From assembly GCA_963723165.1 (NCBI GenBank), contig CAVRPP010000015.1, positions 1-64,000 of the forward strand: 64,000 nucleotides of DNA. The letters run 5' to 3'. The stretch comes from UBA4744 sp963723165. Lineage in GTDB: Bacteria > Actinomycetota > Acidimicrobiia > Spongiisociales > UBA4744. How positions within the stretch are numbered: the first letter of the stretch is position 1; each line of letters opens with the position of its first letter. Made by a program: the position numbers and the translations under genes. This document shows positions 49,285 to 57,297 of this stretch, in pieces. Below the pieces are notes generated by a model. The model was not told the origin of the DNA. It searched no databases and saw nothing but the letters and a program-made list of their open reading frames with translations.

Positions 49285-49644
49285 ATGAAGATGCCGAAAC
49301 CAACCGAGGCCGACAAGGACTACTTTCGGTCGGTTGTCCCCGACGACCCGGGGGTCGAGATCAAACCGATGTTCGGCAACTTGGCCGCGTTCATTAACGG
49401 CAACATGTTCATGGGCCTCTTCGGGTCCGATGTGGGCGTACGCCTTCCTGAGTCCGACCGGGTGGCGCTGCTCGAAGTGGATGGAGCGGGACCGTTCGGG
49501 CCGGAGGGACGGCCGATGGGGGAGTACGCGACCTTGCCCTCCGTCTGGCGGAATGATCCGGAGCGCACCGCAGAATGGAGCGACAGAGCGCTCGAACATA
49601 TCGCGGCACTGCCTCCTAAAGCGAAGAAGCCCAAGAAGAAATAG
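49285..49644 (+). CDS. TfoX N-terminal domain protein
   Basis: A 119-residue TfoX/Sxy-N domain: KPMFGNLAAFINGNMFMGLF (~28-47) is the family signature, followed by RLPESDRVALLEV, FGPEGRPMGEYATLP and a Lys-rich tail. In gammaproteobacteria this domain belongs to a competence regulator. In actinobacteria stand-alone copies are common and not tied to competence. It has a strong ribosome site (AAGGAG). The C-terminal TfoX domain is absent. Confidence 0.88.
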   Translation: MKMPKPTEADKDYFRSVVPDDPGVEIKPMFGNLAAFINGNMFMGLFGSDVGVRLPESDRVALLEVDGAGPFGPEGRPMGEYATLPSVWRNDPERTAEWSDRALEHIAALPPKAKKPKKK

Positions 49645-49691
49645 CCGACCGACAACGGCGCCATAGCGGCGGTGGCGAGAGTCTTGCCGGC

Positions 49692-49925
49692 CTACCGGCC
49701 CGGGGGCCCCACAGCCGCCAGGTATGCCGCAATGACGGCTGTACTCGCCAGAATCGTCAATGCCAGTATGGCCAGACCGGCGGTTAGGAAGAGAGGCAGA
49801 AACACCCAACCGCACAGTGCGGCAAAGGCAAGTGACAACAAAACAACCCGCCAGGGGCGGGCGTATGTCGGCGATTCGATTGCAGGCTCGCTGGTTCGGG
49901 TCGGCCGTTCGGCTACCAGAGCCAT
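49692..49925 (-). CDS. Two-span small membrane protein
   Basis: 77 residues with a polar N-terminus (ERPTRTSEPAIESP) and two membrane helices (WRVVLLSLAFAALCGWVFLP and AGLAILALTILASTAVIAAY). The start at 49925 is preceded by GGGAGG. The family is not recognised. The downstream side faces the tfoX-like gene. Confidence 0.6.
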   Translation of the reverse strand: MALVAERPTRTSEPAIESPTYARPWRVVLLSLAFAALCGWVFLPLFLTAGLAILALTILASTAVIAAYLAAVGPPGR

Positions 49926-50244
49926 GCACCCTCCCTTTCTCCGGTTAGGACCATTGTGCATTAGTGAGGCCGGCATGACTAGAGGCAACTTCTGCATAGT
50001 CACCACCCAGAGTATTGGTTGAAGGGACTCTTGCTTCTGTGCGGAGCGCCGGGCAAGGAACAAACAGTCGGGCGGGCGACTTCTACAGTGGGTGACGGCG
50101 GTCCTGTCGCCGTCCGCAACACAAGGGAAGGCAATGTGAACCTCGAATCCGAAGACTGCCGCCATCAGCGGAGCTTCTGCAACGCTCCCCGCCACCCGGA
50201 ACTCCCGGCTATCAGGGGCCCGGCCGCTCTCGAAACGGCATTCC
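49926..50244. other. Intergenic, no gene seen
   Basis: No supported reading frame. A 7-bp dyad (GACGGCG...CGCCGTC) near 50100 is the only structure noticed. Confidence 0.4.
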
Positions 50245-50856
50245 ATGCCTGAGATCACCACCCTGTTCTTCGATGTTGGCGGGGTCCTGGCGACCAACGG
50301 CTGGGATAGGGGCGCCCGCCGCAACTGCGTCGAGAGTTTCGGACTCGATTGGGACGAGTACCAGGATCGGCATGAGTTTGTTTCCGACGCCTTTGAGACC
50401 GGACGAATGACGATCGACGGCTATCTGGACAGGACGGTCTTCTACCGTGACCGGGACTTCACCCGCAGCAGTTTCATCGACGCCATGAAGGGCGAGTCGA
50501 CGGTCGATCCCGAAGCGATCGAACTGGTAGATCGTTTGGCGGCAACCGGCAACTATCTCCTGGCCACACTGAACAACGAGTCCCGAGAGCTCAACGCTCA
50601 CCGGGTCGAGACGTTCGGGTTGCGCCGCAACTTCTCGGTTTTCCTCACCTCCGGTTATCTGGGAGTGAAGAAGCCTGATGAGCGGATCTACCGGCTGGCA
50701 CTCGAGATCACTCAGCGGGATCCGCAGGAATGTCTGTTCATCGACGATCGGCCATTGAATCTGGAGTGCGCGTCTTTGCTGGGCATGACCGGTATTCACT
50801 TCGAAACGGTCACCCAGCTGGCCGCAGACCTGGCCGGGCTGGGCATCACCACATGA
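50245..50856 (+). CDS. HAD-superfamily hydrolase
   Basis: A 203-residue haloacid dehalogenase-type phosphatase. The motif I FFDVGGVLA has the nucleophile Asp but Val where a second Asp usually stands (DxD), motif II is ATLNNESREL, motif III the Lys in GVKKPDERIY, and motif IV CLFIDDRPLN. The missing second Asp resembles the dehalogenase and epoxide-hydrolase N-domain branch. It sits directly ahead of the second gnd-zwf locus and may be co-transcribed with it. Confidence 0.82.
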   Translation: MPEITTLFFDVGGVLATNGWDRGARRNCVESFGLDWDEYQDRHEFVSDAFETGRMTIDGYLDRTVFYRDRDFTRSSFIDAMKGESTVDPEAIELVDRLAATGNYLLATLNNESRELNAHRVETFGLRRNFSVFLTSGYLGVKKPDERIYRLALEITQRDPQECLFIDDRPLNLECASLLGMTGIHFETVTQLAADLAGLGITT

Positions 50857-50866
50857 GGAGCTCAGT

Positions 50867-51136
50867 ATGGAACTGGGAATGATCGGACTTTGCACCGCCG
50901 AAGCGCTGGAGGAGAACCCATCGATGGAGGGCATCGCCCCATTTGTGCCGGACTCGGGAGAGGGCCGCTCGACCGTTATTGAGGCCATCGATCTCAACGT
51001 GGCCGCGCCGGCAATCACCAATTCGCTGTTCCGGCGGATCAGTTGGCGCGACCAGGAAGAGAACGCGGATCGTATCCTGTCGGCGATGCGGCAGAAGTTC
51101 GGGGTCCACGCGGTCAAGACAAAGGACGGCACATGA
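50867..51136 (+). pseudogene. gnd: 6-phosphogluconate dehydrogenase remnant with internal deletion
   Basis: An 89-residue frame. The first eight residues MELGMIGL are identical to intact gnd at 9159, and the first 20 bases of the two genes match. The sequence then jumps to the C-terminal helical end: EALEENPSMEGIAPFVPDSG aligns with FAENPQLDGFTGRVSDSG, and ADRILSAMRQKFGVH with ANQVLSAMRQQFGGH. About 240 residues, with both catalytic and NADP sites, are gone in frame. It keeps its ribosome site (GGAGCTC) and overlaps the zwf start, so it may survive as a translational leader for zwf. Confidence 0.82.
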
Positions 51137-52575
51137 TTCCCCCTGCGGTCGAACCTCATTTGTTCGTGATCATCGGAGCAAGCGGAGATCTGACCAAGCG
51201 GAAACTGCTCCCGGCCCTGTACGAGATGATCACCCGGCAGGGATTGGGTGATGGGTGCCGGATTCTGGGCGTATCAGGAACGCCCTATGACGACGACTCG
51301 TTCCGCACCGAGGCCCGCAAGGCTCTGGAAGCCTCCGGCTACTCGGACGGGGACCTGAGCGCCTGGTGCGACCGTTCGCTTCACTATGAGAGCGCCCGGG
51401 GCGAGTTCGAGGGCGTAGCAGAACGGATCGAAGCCCTCGAGGCTGAGTACGGTCTGCCGGGGAACCGGGTTCTCTACCTGGCCCTCCCACCCAAAGCATT
51501 CACGACGGCCATTGAAGGCCTGGGTAAAGCTGGTTTGAACCAGAGTGCCGGGTGGACCAGGCTGGTGATCGAGAAGCCGTTCGGGCGCGACCTCGAATCT
51601 GCCCACGAACTCAACGAGATCGTTCACGCTCAGTTCGCTGAGACGCAGGTGTATCGCATCGATCACTATCTCGGCAAGGAGACCGTCCAGAATCTCCTCG
51701 TATTCCGTCTCGCCAACGCCTTGTTTGAGAATTCATGGAACCGCGATCGTGTGAAGCACATCCAGATCACTGTCTCAGAGGACCAGGGGATCGGCACCCG
51801 GGCCGGGTACTACGAGGACGCCGGGGCGTTGCGGGACATGGTCCAGAACCACCTCACGCAGGTGTTCACATTGATAGCTATGGAGCCCCCGGTCTCGTTT
51901 GAAGCTCAAGCGATTCGTGATGAAAAAGTGAAGGTGCTCCGCTCGATCTCACAAATCGACGCCGATGCCATCGTGTTCGGCCGGTACACGGCCGGTGATG
52001 TAGATGGCGCGCAGGTACCCGGCTACCACGAGGAAGCCGGTGTAGCTGCCGATTCGACCACGGAGACCTTTGTGGCTCTCCGCCTTGACGTTGATAACTG
52101 GCGCTGGCAAGGGATCCCGTTCTATTTGCGTACCGGCAAACGGCTGCCGCGACGCTTGACCCAGATCGTTGTGACGTTCCGGGAGACGCCGGTTCATTTC
52201 TTCACGGGTCTGGGATCGGGCGAGGTTCGCTCAAACATGTTGGTAATCACGTTGCAGCCCGACGAAGGTTTCCGGCTGTTCTTCAATGTGAAGGCTCCTG
52301 AGGACCAGATGCGCCTCGAGACTCGTCCCTTCAATTTCTCCTATCGGGAAGAGTTCGGGGAGTTGCCCGGTGCCTATGAGACGCTGATCTTCGATGTGCT
52401 CACGGGCGATCAGACCCTGTTCGTGCGCGGGGACGAAGTTGAGGAATCGTGGCGCCTGTTCGCGCCTCTGCTCAACGCCGGTCAACAACTCCACCCGTAT
52501 CAAGCGGGTACCTGGGGTCCCGAGGCCGCCGATCAGTTGACCCTCCGCGATGGCAACGTTTGGACCGCTCACTGA
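51133..52575 (+). CDS. zwf: Glucose-6-phosphate 1-dehydrogenase
   Basis: A 480-residue enzyme oxidising glucose-6-phosphate to 6-phosphogluconolactone with NADP+. NADP motif IIGASGDLTKRKLLPALYE, the active-site RIDHYLGKETVQN with its His, and KPFGRDLESAHELN are all intact, as are the RTGKRLPRR and NMLVITLQPDEG blocks. Length is normal. Translation starts at ATG 51133 within the stop of the gnd remnant (ATGA). This appears to be the only working zwf in the window, the other copy being broken. Confidence 0.95.
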   Translation: MIPPAVEPHLFVIIGASGDLTKRKLLPALYEMITRQGLGDGCRILGVSGTPYDDDSFRTEARKALEASGYSDGDLSAWCDRSLHYESARGEFEGVAERIEALEAEYGLPGNRVLYLALPPKAFTTAIEGLGKAGLNQSAGWTRLVIEKPFGRDLESAHELNEIVHAQFAETQVYRIDHYLGKETVQNLLVFRLANALFENSWNRDRVKHIQITVSEDQGIGTRAGYYEDAGALRDMVQNHLTQVFTLIAMEPPVSFEAQAIRDEKVKVLRSISQIDADAIVFGRYTAGDVDGAQVPGYHEEAGVAADSTTETFVALRLDVDNWRWQGIPFYLRTGKRLPRRLTQIVVTFRETPVHFFTGLGSGEVRSNMLVITLQPDEGFRLFFNVKAPEDQMRLETRPFNFSYREEFGELPGAYETLIFDVLTGDQTLFVRGDEVEESWRLFAPLLNAGQQLHPYQAGTWGPEAADQLTLRDGNVWTAH

Positions 52576-52645
52576 TTGATCGTCCGGGGGCCGCCGACCG
52601 CGCAGAGCGCGACCGGACGGGCAAGCCCGATACAATCCAGAATGC

Positions 52646-54001
52646 ATGCGTGTGATGAGAAGAGTTTTCCTGGTGGTACCGGCGATAGCGTTCGCCGTGA
52701 GCGCCTGTTCGAGCAACGCTTCCGATGCCACAACGTCCACATCGACCGTCGTCACCGACCCGACGAGACTGCTGGAGGAGTGGGTCCCGTCCGGGCTTCG
52801 ACCGGAGGGTCTCCTGATCGGAGACACCCTGACGGTCGCCGGCGATCGTTTTGTCGTCTTTGAGGAGATCAACGGCACGCAAGTAACCGTCTGGACCTCG
52901 GAGGATGGTCGAACCTGGTCGGCCGCCGATACACCTGCTTTTCCGTCCGGTGCGCACGTCCTGTGGGCTACCGGGAGCCAGGAAGGGGCCGTTGCGGTCG
53001 GCTGGTCCGGTCAGACGTCCTGGCCCCCGGATCCTGAGTCTCCGCCTGTTTTCGATCAGGTATGGACGACTACCGATGGCCTCGTCTGGACGCCGGCTCA
53101 GTTTCAGCCGCCCCTGCCGGATTCAACGGAGTTCCTCGAGTGGTACGCAGAGGTAACCAGCGCGCTCGCCTACGAAGAAGGTTTTTTGCTGGTTGGTCAG
53201 GTCCGTTGGTTCCTGGACGGGGATGCGATAGCCGACGATATGGGCATCAACGGTGGCGAAGTGCTGGCCTTCCCGTCTGTGACCGAGGGCAACGGGTGCA
53301 CAATCGAAGGCGTGTTTCGCGACGGGGAAGCTGCGTTCAGCGTTCCCTGTGGTGACTACGGCATCGACCCGGAAGCAGACGGGTTGTTCGCCGCTAGGCC
53401 ACCCGTGATTGCGGTCGGAAGCCGGGACGGATCCTGGGAGGTTGTCGAGACGGTCGGGTTGGAGTCTGTTGCCATTCTGGATGCCGGCATAGGCCCCGAC
53501 GGAGTTTCGCTCTTCTCGGTCCCGCAATACGACGTGGCCCGCTACTGGACGTCGGTGGATCTGCGCACCTGGCAAACCGTTGAAGGTATCCCCGGGATCG
53601 AGGCCCCGGCAGTGTTCGGCATGCGGAGTTGGCGTGACGGTTGGGTGGCCGACCTCGGATATGAGGATCGGGAGGGGGGAGAGCTGTGGTGGACGCGGCT
53701 CGGGGCAACCTGGACAAGCGTCGGCGTCCCCGGGGTCCACGGGTCATACGCGGTCGGTCCGTTCGGGTTGATCACGGTCAGCGCTACGGCCGACACGCCG
53801 GACTCGACCGAACTCTGGTTCACGCCGGACGGCGCCTCATCGGCCGTCTTCGATGTCGCCGAACTGTTCGGGTCGGACGCAGTCACGGACGGACTCGCGG
53901 TGGGTTCGGACTCGGTGGTGGCAGTGGTTTCGACGTTCGACGAGTCGGCCGATTACCCGTGGATCGCCAAAGTATGGGTGGGCATACCGTCCGGCGAGTA
54001 G
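52646..54001 (+). CDS. Hypothetical secreted lipoprotein
   Basis: A 451-residue protein. Residues 1-20 are a lipoprotein signal (AFAVSAC), followed by a short Thr/Ser linker. The body is rich in Trp/Asp/Gly with repeated VWTSEDGRTWSA, VWTTTDGLVWTP and YWTSVDLRTWQT motifs. These resemble the Asp-box (S-x-D-x-G-x-x-W) repeats of sialidase-like beta-propellers. A six- or seven-bladed propeller outside the cell is likely. It shows no catalytic motif and may bind carbohydrate or protein. Confidence 0.65.
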   Translation: MRVMRRVFLVVPAIAFAVSACSSNASDATTSTSTVVTDPTRLLEEWVPSGLRPEGLLIGDTLTVAGDRFVVFEEINGTQVTVWTSEDGRTWSAADTPAFPSGAHVLWATGSQEGAVAVGWSGQTSWPPDPESPPVFDQVWTTTDGLVWTPAQFQPPLPDSTEFLEWYAEVTSALAYEEGFLLVGQVRWFLDGDAIADDMGINGGEVLAFPSVTEGNGCTIEGVFRDGEAAFSVPCGDYGIDPEADGLFAARPPVIAVGSRDGSWEVVETVGLESVAILDAGIGPDGVSLFSVPQYDVARYWTSVDLRTWQTVEGIPGIEAPAVFGMRSWRDGWVADLGYEDREGGELWWTRLGATWTSVGVPGVHGSYAVGPFGLITVSATADTPDSTELWFTPDGASSAVFDVAELFGSDAVTDGLAVGSDSVVAVVSTFDESADYPWIAKVWVGIPSGE

Positions 54002-54061
54002 CCCGACCTGCCAAGACCGCGAGTGGGAATCGAGCCGCGATTGGAGGAGTCGAAACCCTCG

Positions 54062-54784
54062 CTACCAAGGCTTGGTCGAGCTTTCTGCTTCGCTGGCTCG
54101 CAAACCCCGGGTGGTGGCCGCCATCACCAATGCGCCACCCATGAGGCCGAGCGCAACGGCCGCTTCGAGCGGCGTGATCCGGTCGCTTACGCACAGGGAA
54201 CCGGCCCCGTCGCCGTTGTCGGAGTCGACCACCAGCCCCGTGACCGCCCCGTCACCGGCAAACCAGCCGCGAGCCATTCCTGCATGGGTCCCGGTGCGGG
54301 TGTAGGTGACCCGTCCCAGCGGGTCTTCGGTGTAATCCCAACAAGCCGGATCCTGGTGAGCGAAGAAGGTCAAGCCGGCCACTATGGCAAGTGCGGGGAT
54401 GGCCAGCGGAACCAGATGGCTCCTCCAGGAACGGTTCGCCTTCGGCGACGGCCACCGGAGGGCCGCCTGAACCAGCAGGAGCACCGGGATCACCAGCACA
54501 AGACCGACCGAGAGGATCGTTACAACCGCCGGCAGCAGGCCGGTGACGATGGCCGGCCACAACAGCCTGGGATTATTGCGACGCAATGCCATCGCGGCCA
54601 CCAGCCCGGGCAATGCCACGATCGCGCCCAGTGCCACGGAACCAGGCAAAGTCTCGAGCTGGAGTCGGGGTTCGGCCTGGGTCCAGGACAGAAACGCGAG
54701 CGCGAGGCCCAACCCGAGGAATATCACCGAGCCGACAATGATCAACACGCGGGCGCTCTTCGGGGCGATTGTTTCTGTGTCCAT
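54062..54784 (-). CDS. Hypothetical multi-span membrane protein
   Basis: A 240-residue protein with about six membrane spans: VLIIVGSVIFLGLGLALAFL, GAIVALPGLVAAMALR, a long central pair and a C-terminal PLEAAVALGLMGGALVMAA. One external loop holds two Cys (DPACWDY and GSLCVSD) and may be disulfide-bonded. No family is recognised. The C-terminus is polar and ends SSTKPW. It is monocistronic on this strand. Confidence 0.7.
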   Translation of the reverse strand: MDTETIAPKSARVLIIVGSVIFLGLGLALAFLSWTQAEPRLQLETLPGSVALGAIVALPGLVAAMALRRNNPRLLWPAIVTGLLPAVVTILSVGLVLVIPVLLLVQAALRWPSPKANRSWRSHLVPLAIPALAIVAGLTFFAHQDPACWDYTEDPLGRVTYTRTGTHAGMARGWFAGDGAVTGLVVDSDNGDGAGSLCVSDRITPLEAAVALGLMGGALVMAATTRGLRASEAESSTKPW

Positions 54785-54986
54785 TGGACCTAGCCCTCCC
54801 AGTTCCAGAAATCGATGTCGAGGAGGCTGGCACCTTCCACTGACGAGGCAACGATATCGCTGACGGAGCCGCTAGGCCCGTGATGACCATCGTGACGACG
54901 AGGTTGACGCTGCCCGCCACAGGGACTGTGATGGCTCGAAGACAACGGGCGAACAACGAGAAACGAATGGAAGATCACTCGTTACG

Positions 54987-55033
54987 GATTGCCCGGCCGG
55001 GCCCCCCGGATCTCCCGGGCCGGCCGGGCAATC
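54987..55033 (-). terminator. Strong GC hairpin downstream of the YbaK-type gene
   Basis: Perfect 14-bp arms GATTGCCCGGCCGG and CCGGCCGGGCAATC around a 19-base GC-rich loop, 4 bases past the gene's stop codon on the minus strand. There is no T-run, as is common for high-GC hairpin terminators. Confidence 0.6.
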
Positions 55034-55037
55034 ACAC

Positions 55038-55496
55038 TTACAAGGCCAGATCCGCTTTTTCCGGATGCACCAGCCCCAGATACTCGATGGTGGAGATCTT
55101 CATAGTCTCCGTGTGCGACCCTGCATTGAACGTCAGTTCTTCCGTTGTGAGGTCGATGTCAACAAGGGTCGGCAGCCCGTAGAGATTCCCGAAGGGCGGC
55201 TCGGCTCCGCGCTCACAGTCGCCGAAGATCGGTGCGAACTCTTCTTCCCGGGCGAGTCGGACGTCTTCGCTTCCCAAAGCGCTCTTCGCCTTTTCCAAGT
55301 CGAGGAGTCGGTCGGCGGTCAGGACGATCATGACCAACCGGCCGTCTGCGTTGACGATCACCGGCTTGGCAAAGGACCGGCCCGGTATGTGCTCGGCGGC
55401 CGCCACCTCTTGAGCGGTGTACGCCGGCCGGTGCTGCTCCACTTTGTAGCCGACGCCGTGGGAAATGAGATGCCTGCGTACCCGGTGTGCCTTCAT
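55038..55496 (-). CDS. YbaK/EbsC-family aminoacyl-tRNA deacylase-like protein
   Basis: 152 residues from ATG 55496 (TTG 55508 is also possible). HRVRRHLISHGVGYKVEQHR, the AAEHIPGRSFAKPVIVNADG block that holds the substrate Lys, and ERGAEPPFGNLYGLPTLVD (PPFG loop) are typical of the YbaK/ProX editing fold that clears mischarged tRNA-Pro or tRNA-Cys. It is stand-alone, not fused to ProRS. Confidence 0.85.
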   Translation of the reverse strand: MKAHRVRRHLISHGVGYKVEQHRPAYTAQEVAAAEHIPGRSFAKPVIVNADGRLVMIVLTADRLLDLEKAKSALGSEDVRLAREEEFAPIFGDCERGAEPPFGNLYGLPTLVDIDLTTEELTFNAGSHTETMKISTIEYLGLVHPEKADLAL

Positions 55497-55629
55497 GTCC
55501 ACGATCAATCACCCCTTTGACCCCTGGTGACCCGTACTCCCTTCTTCATACACCATGAGGTGGTAGCAGCATGAAGGGCTGAAAGACCCTATTCGCTTTG
55601 GTGGTACGGTCTTCGGAGACGTTCGGGAG

Positions 55630-56637
55630 GTGCATGTGGCCGCCGCCAACACGGGAGGCTCGGCGAGGACATGGCAGCGATTTGCTGCGATTGTGAAGCT
55701 CGCCGTTCGGAAGTGGTCGGATGACAAGGCTTCGCGGCTGGGTGCCGCGCTTGCGTATTACGCCCTGTTTTCTGTCGCGCCCCTGCTAATCGTCGCCGTC
55801 GGCATCGCCGGCCTTGTCTTTGGCGAGGAAGCAGCCCAAGGCGAGATCGTCGGTCAGATTGAGGACCGGGTGGGAGCGTCGGTTGCCGGATTCTTGCAGG
55901 ACCTGATGGCGGGAACCCGGGGTGGCACCGGAGTGGCCGCAACCGTGGTCGGCGTGCTGTTGACCCTGCTGGGAGCCTCAGGCCTGTTTCTCCAGGTGAA
56001 AGGATCCCTCAACGTGGTGTGGGATGTCCCGGCCCTGGCGACCAAGGGAATCGGCAACTTCCTCCGCACCCGGGCGCTGGCCTTTTTGTCCGTCATCGGT
56101 TTCGGGGTTGTCCTGCTGACCACCCTGGCCGCTTCCAGTGTCGTATCGGCTCTCGGTGGGCTGGTGGAAGATGATCTGGCAGTGCTGGCGACCGTCGTGC
56201 AATGGCTCAGCCCGGTGCTGATGCTGGCTCTGCTCACCGTCGTTTTCGCTCTCATGTTCAAGATCCTGCCCGATACCACCGTTCCCTGGCAGCCGATCTG
56301 GCGGGGGGCCGCATTCACCTCGGTCCTGTTTACGGTCGGCACGTTTCTCCTGGGCCTCTATCTGGGGAGCGGGGCGGCGGGAAGCGGGTTTGGTGCAGCG
56401 GCTTCGCTGGTGACCCTGCTGCTGTTCGCCTACTACTCGGCTCAGATCTTCCTGCTCGGCGCCGAATTCACCCGGGTTCTGCACCTGGATGCGGAAATCG
56501 ATCGGGGGGTAGAACTTGCGCCCGCCGAAACCCGCCGTGAGACGTTCGTTCCACGCGATGTTGCCGATTCGACCCCGGTTGCAGCAGTGTGGGCCTTTCT
56601 GGTCGGCCTGCTGCTTGGGTGGTGGAAGAAGAAGTAG
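55630..56637 (+). CDS. YihY/BrkB-family membrane protein
   Basis: A 335-residue inner-membrane protein with about six spans. Family marks are DDKASRLGAALAYYALFSVAP (~30-50), SVIGFGVVLLTTLAASSVVS, KILPDTTVPWQPIWRGA, and YYSAQIFLLGAEFTRV (~260-275). A C-terminal hydrophobic helix ends in a Lys tail (WWKKK). Transport substrate and role are unsettled in the family. GTG 55630 or GTG 55636 is the start, behind GGGAGG. Confidence 0.88.
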   Translation: MHVAAANTGGSARTWQRFAAIVKLAVRKWSDDKASRLGAALAYYALFSVAPLLIVAVGIAGLVFGEEAAQGEIVGQIEDRVGASVAGFLQDLMAGTRGGTGVAATVVGVLLTLLGASGLFLQVKGSLNVVWDVPALATKGIGNFLRTRALAFLSVIGFGVVLLTTLAASSVVSALGGLVEDDLAVLATVVQWLSPVLMLALLTVVFALMFKILPDTTVPWQPIWRGAAFTSVLFTVGTFLLGLYLGSGAAGSGFGAAASLVTLLLFAYYSAQIFLLGAEFTRVLHLDAEIDRGVELAPAETRRETFVPRDVADSTPVAAVWAFLVGLLLGWWKKK

Positions 56638-56682
56638 GGGCCGGTTAGGTCGATCGTCACAATCGATCGGGCCCTAAATACC

Positions 56683-56712
56683 TTGACGGGATATTCATCC
56701 GTCGGATATCTT
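56683..56712 (+). promoter_or_regulatory. Promoter of the whiB7 leader, with AT-rich flank
   Basis: TTGACG at 56683-56688, an 18-base spacer and TATCTT at 56707-56712. The bases just upstream of the -35 (CTAAATA, 56674-56680) are AT-rich in a GC-rich setting, as described for promoters activated by WhiB7 with the housekeeping sigma factor. Confidence 0.6.
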
Positions 56713-56740
56713 GGTTGTTGGTACCTCTGAGGAGGCATTG

Positions 56741-56821
56741 ATGCGGATGCACATAACGAAACTCACCGGGTTGACCGACCCGGCCAATTCAGGTGTGCGT
56801 CCGCGGCCCCTCGCCATGTGA
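56741..56821 (+). CDS. whiB7 leader peptide (upstream ORF, 26 aa)
   Basis: ATG 56741 to TGA 56821 with a near-perfect ribosome site (GAGGAGG, 5 bases before the ATG), far better than needed by chance. Product MRMHITKLTGLTDPANSG followed by VRPRPLAM, rich in Arg and Pro. It is too short to be a protein of its own. It ends inside the region that forms the competing RNA structures below. Likely role: translation or stalling here decides whether transcription reaches whiB7. Confidence 0.65.
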   Translation: MRMHITKLTGLTDPANSGVRPRPLAM

Positions 56822-56870
56822 TTCTTTCAGCAAGATCGATGAGCAAGCCGCCGATCGCACACCGGCGGCT
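56792..56870 (+). terminator. whiB7 leader attenuator: terminator and competing antiterminator
   Basis: The terminator stem AGCCGCCG/CGGCGGCT (56846-56853 with 56863-56870) is followed by CTTTCTATT. GGTGTGCG (56792-56799, inside the end of the leader ORF) pairs perfectly with CGCACACC (56856-56863), which forms the terminator loop plus its first stem base, so the two structures exclude each other. A further hairpin CCGGGT/ACCCGG (56766-56783) lies earlier in the ORF. Stalled ribosomes could switch between forms. Confidence 0.6.
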
Positions 56871-56907
56871 CTTTCTATTGGTCCACAGAACGCGGAGGAA
56901 TCACGAC

Positions 56908-57210
56908 ATGAAAGCTATCTATGAGGACGGCCGGTGCGTCTCCTCCGGGCAGAACGAATTGTTCTTCTCGGAACGGCCCGACGAACTGGCTCAAGCACAA
57001 TCAATCTGCATGGAGTGCAGAGCGCGCCTCGCCTGTTTGGAGATGGCGCTGGAGCGCAACGAAGCCTGGGGTGTGTGGGGTGGAGTCATCTTTTGGGATG
57101 GCCGGCCATTCCACCGCCGCCGTGGCCGGGGCCGGCCAAGCCGGATCGACCAAGGTCTCGAGCTCGAGGCTGACGTCGACCAGCTCTGGCAACAGGTCCG
57201 CTCGGCATGA
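56908..57210 (+). CDS. whiB7: WhiB7-type [4Fe-4S] transcriptional regulator
   Basis: A 100-residue Wbl protein. Cluster ligands are Cys10, Cys34, Cys37 and Cys43 (C-x23-C-x2-C-x5-C). EAWGVWGGVIFWDG contains the GVWGG turn, and RRRGRGRPS is an AT-hook, the feature that sets WhiB7 apart from other Wbl proteins. WhiB7 binds the housekeeping sigma factor and activates ribosome-targeting antibiotic resistance genes. The start is ATG 56908 behind GGAGGA, the leader being non-coding for this frame. It is convergent with an RpoD-like sigma gene. Confidence 0.82.
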   Translation: MKAIYEDGRCVSSGQNELFFSERPDELAQAQSICMECRARLACLEMALERNEAWGVWGGVIFWDGRPFHRRRGRGRPSRIDQGLELEADVDQLWQQVRSA

Positions 57211-57246
57211 CGATTCTCGCTATGCCCTCTCGCTCCCCATGAAGAA

Positions 57247-57274
57247 GCACCGGCCGGGATGTCCCGGCCGGTGC
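57247..57274. terminator. Bidirectional terminator between whiB7 and sigma gene
   Basis: 13-bp perfect arms GCACCGGCCGGGA and TCCCGGCCGGTGC with a 2-base loop, in the gap between the convergent stop codons. Confidence 0.75.
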
Positions 57275-57297
57275 ACCATCAGTTCTTGAGGTTCTGT

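Noticed and set aside
54790..54978. Short minus-strand ORF near the multi-span membrane gene
   Set aside because: A hydrophobic stretch in one frame and an acidic tail in another hint at a frameshifted small gene, but there is no ribosome site and too little to support it.
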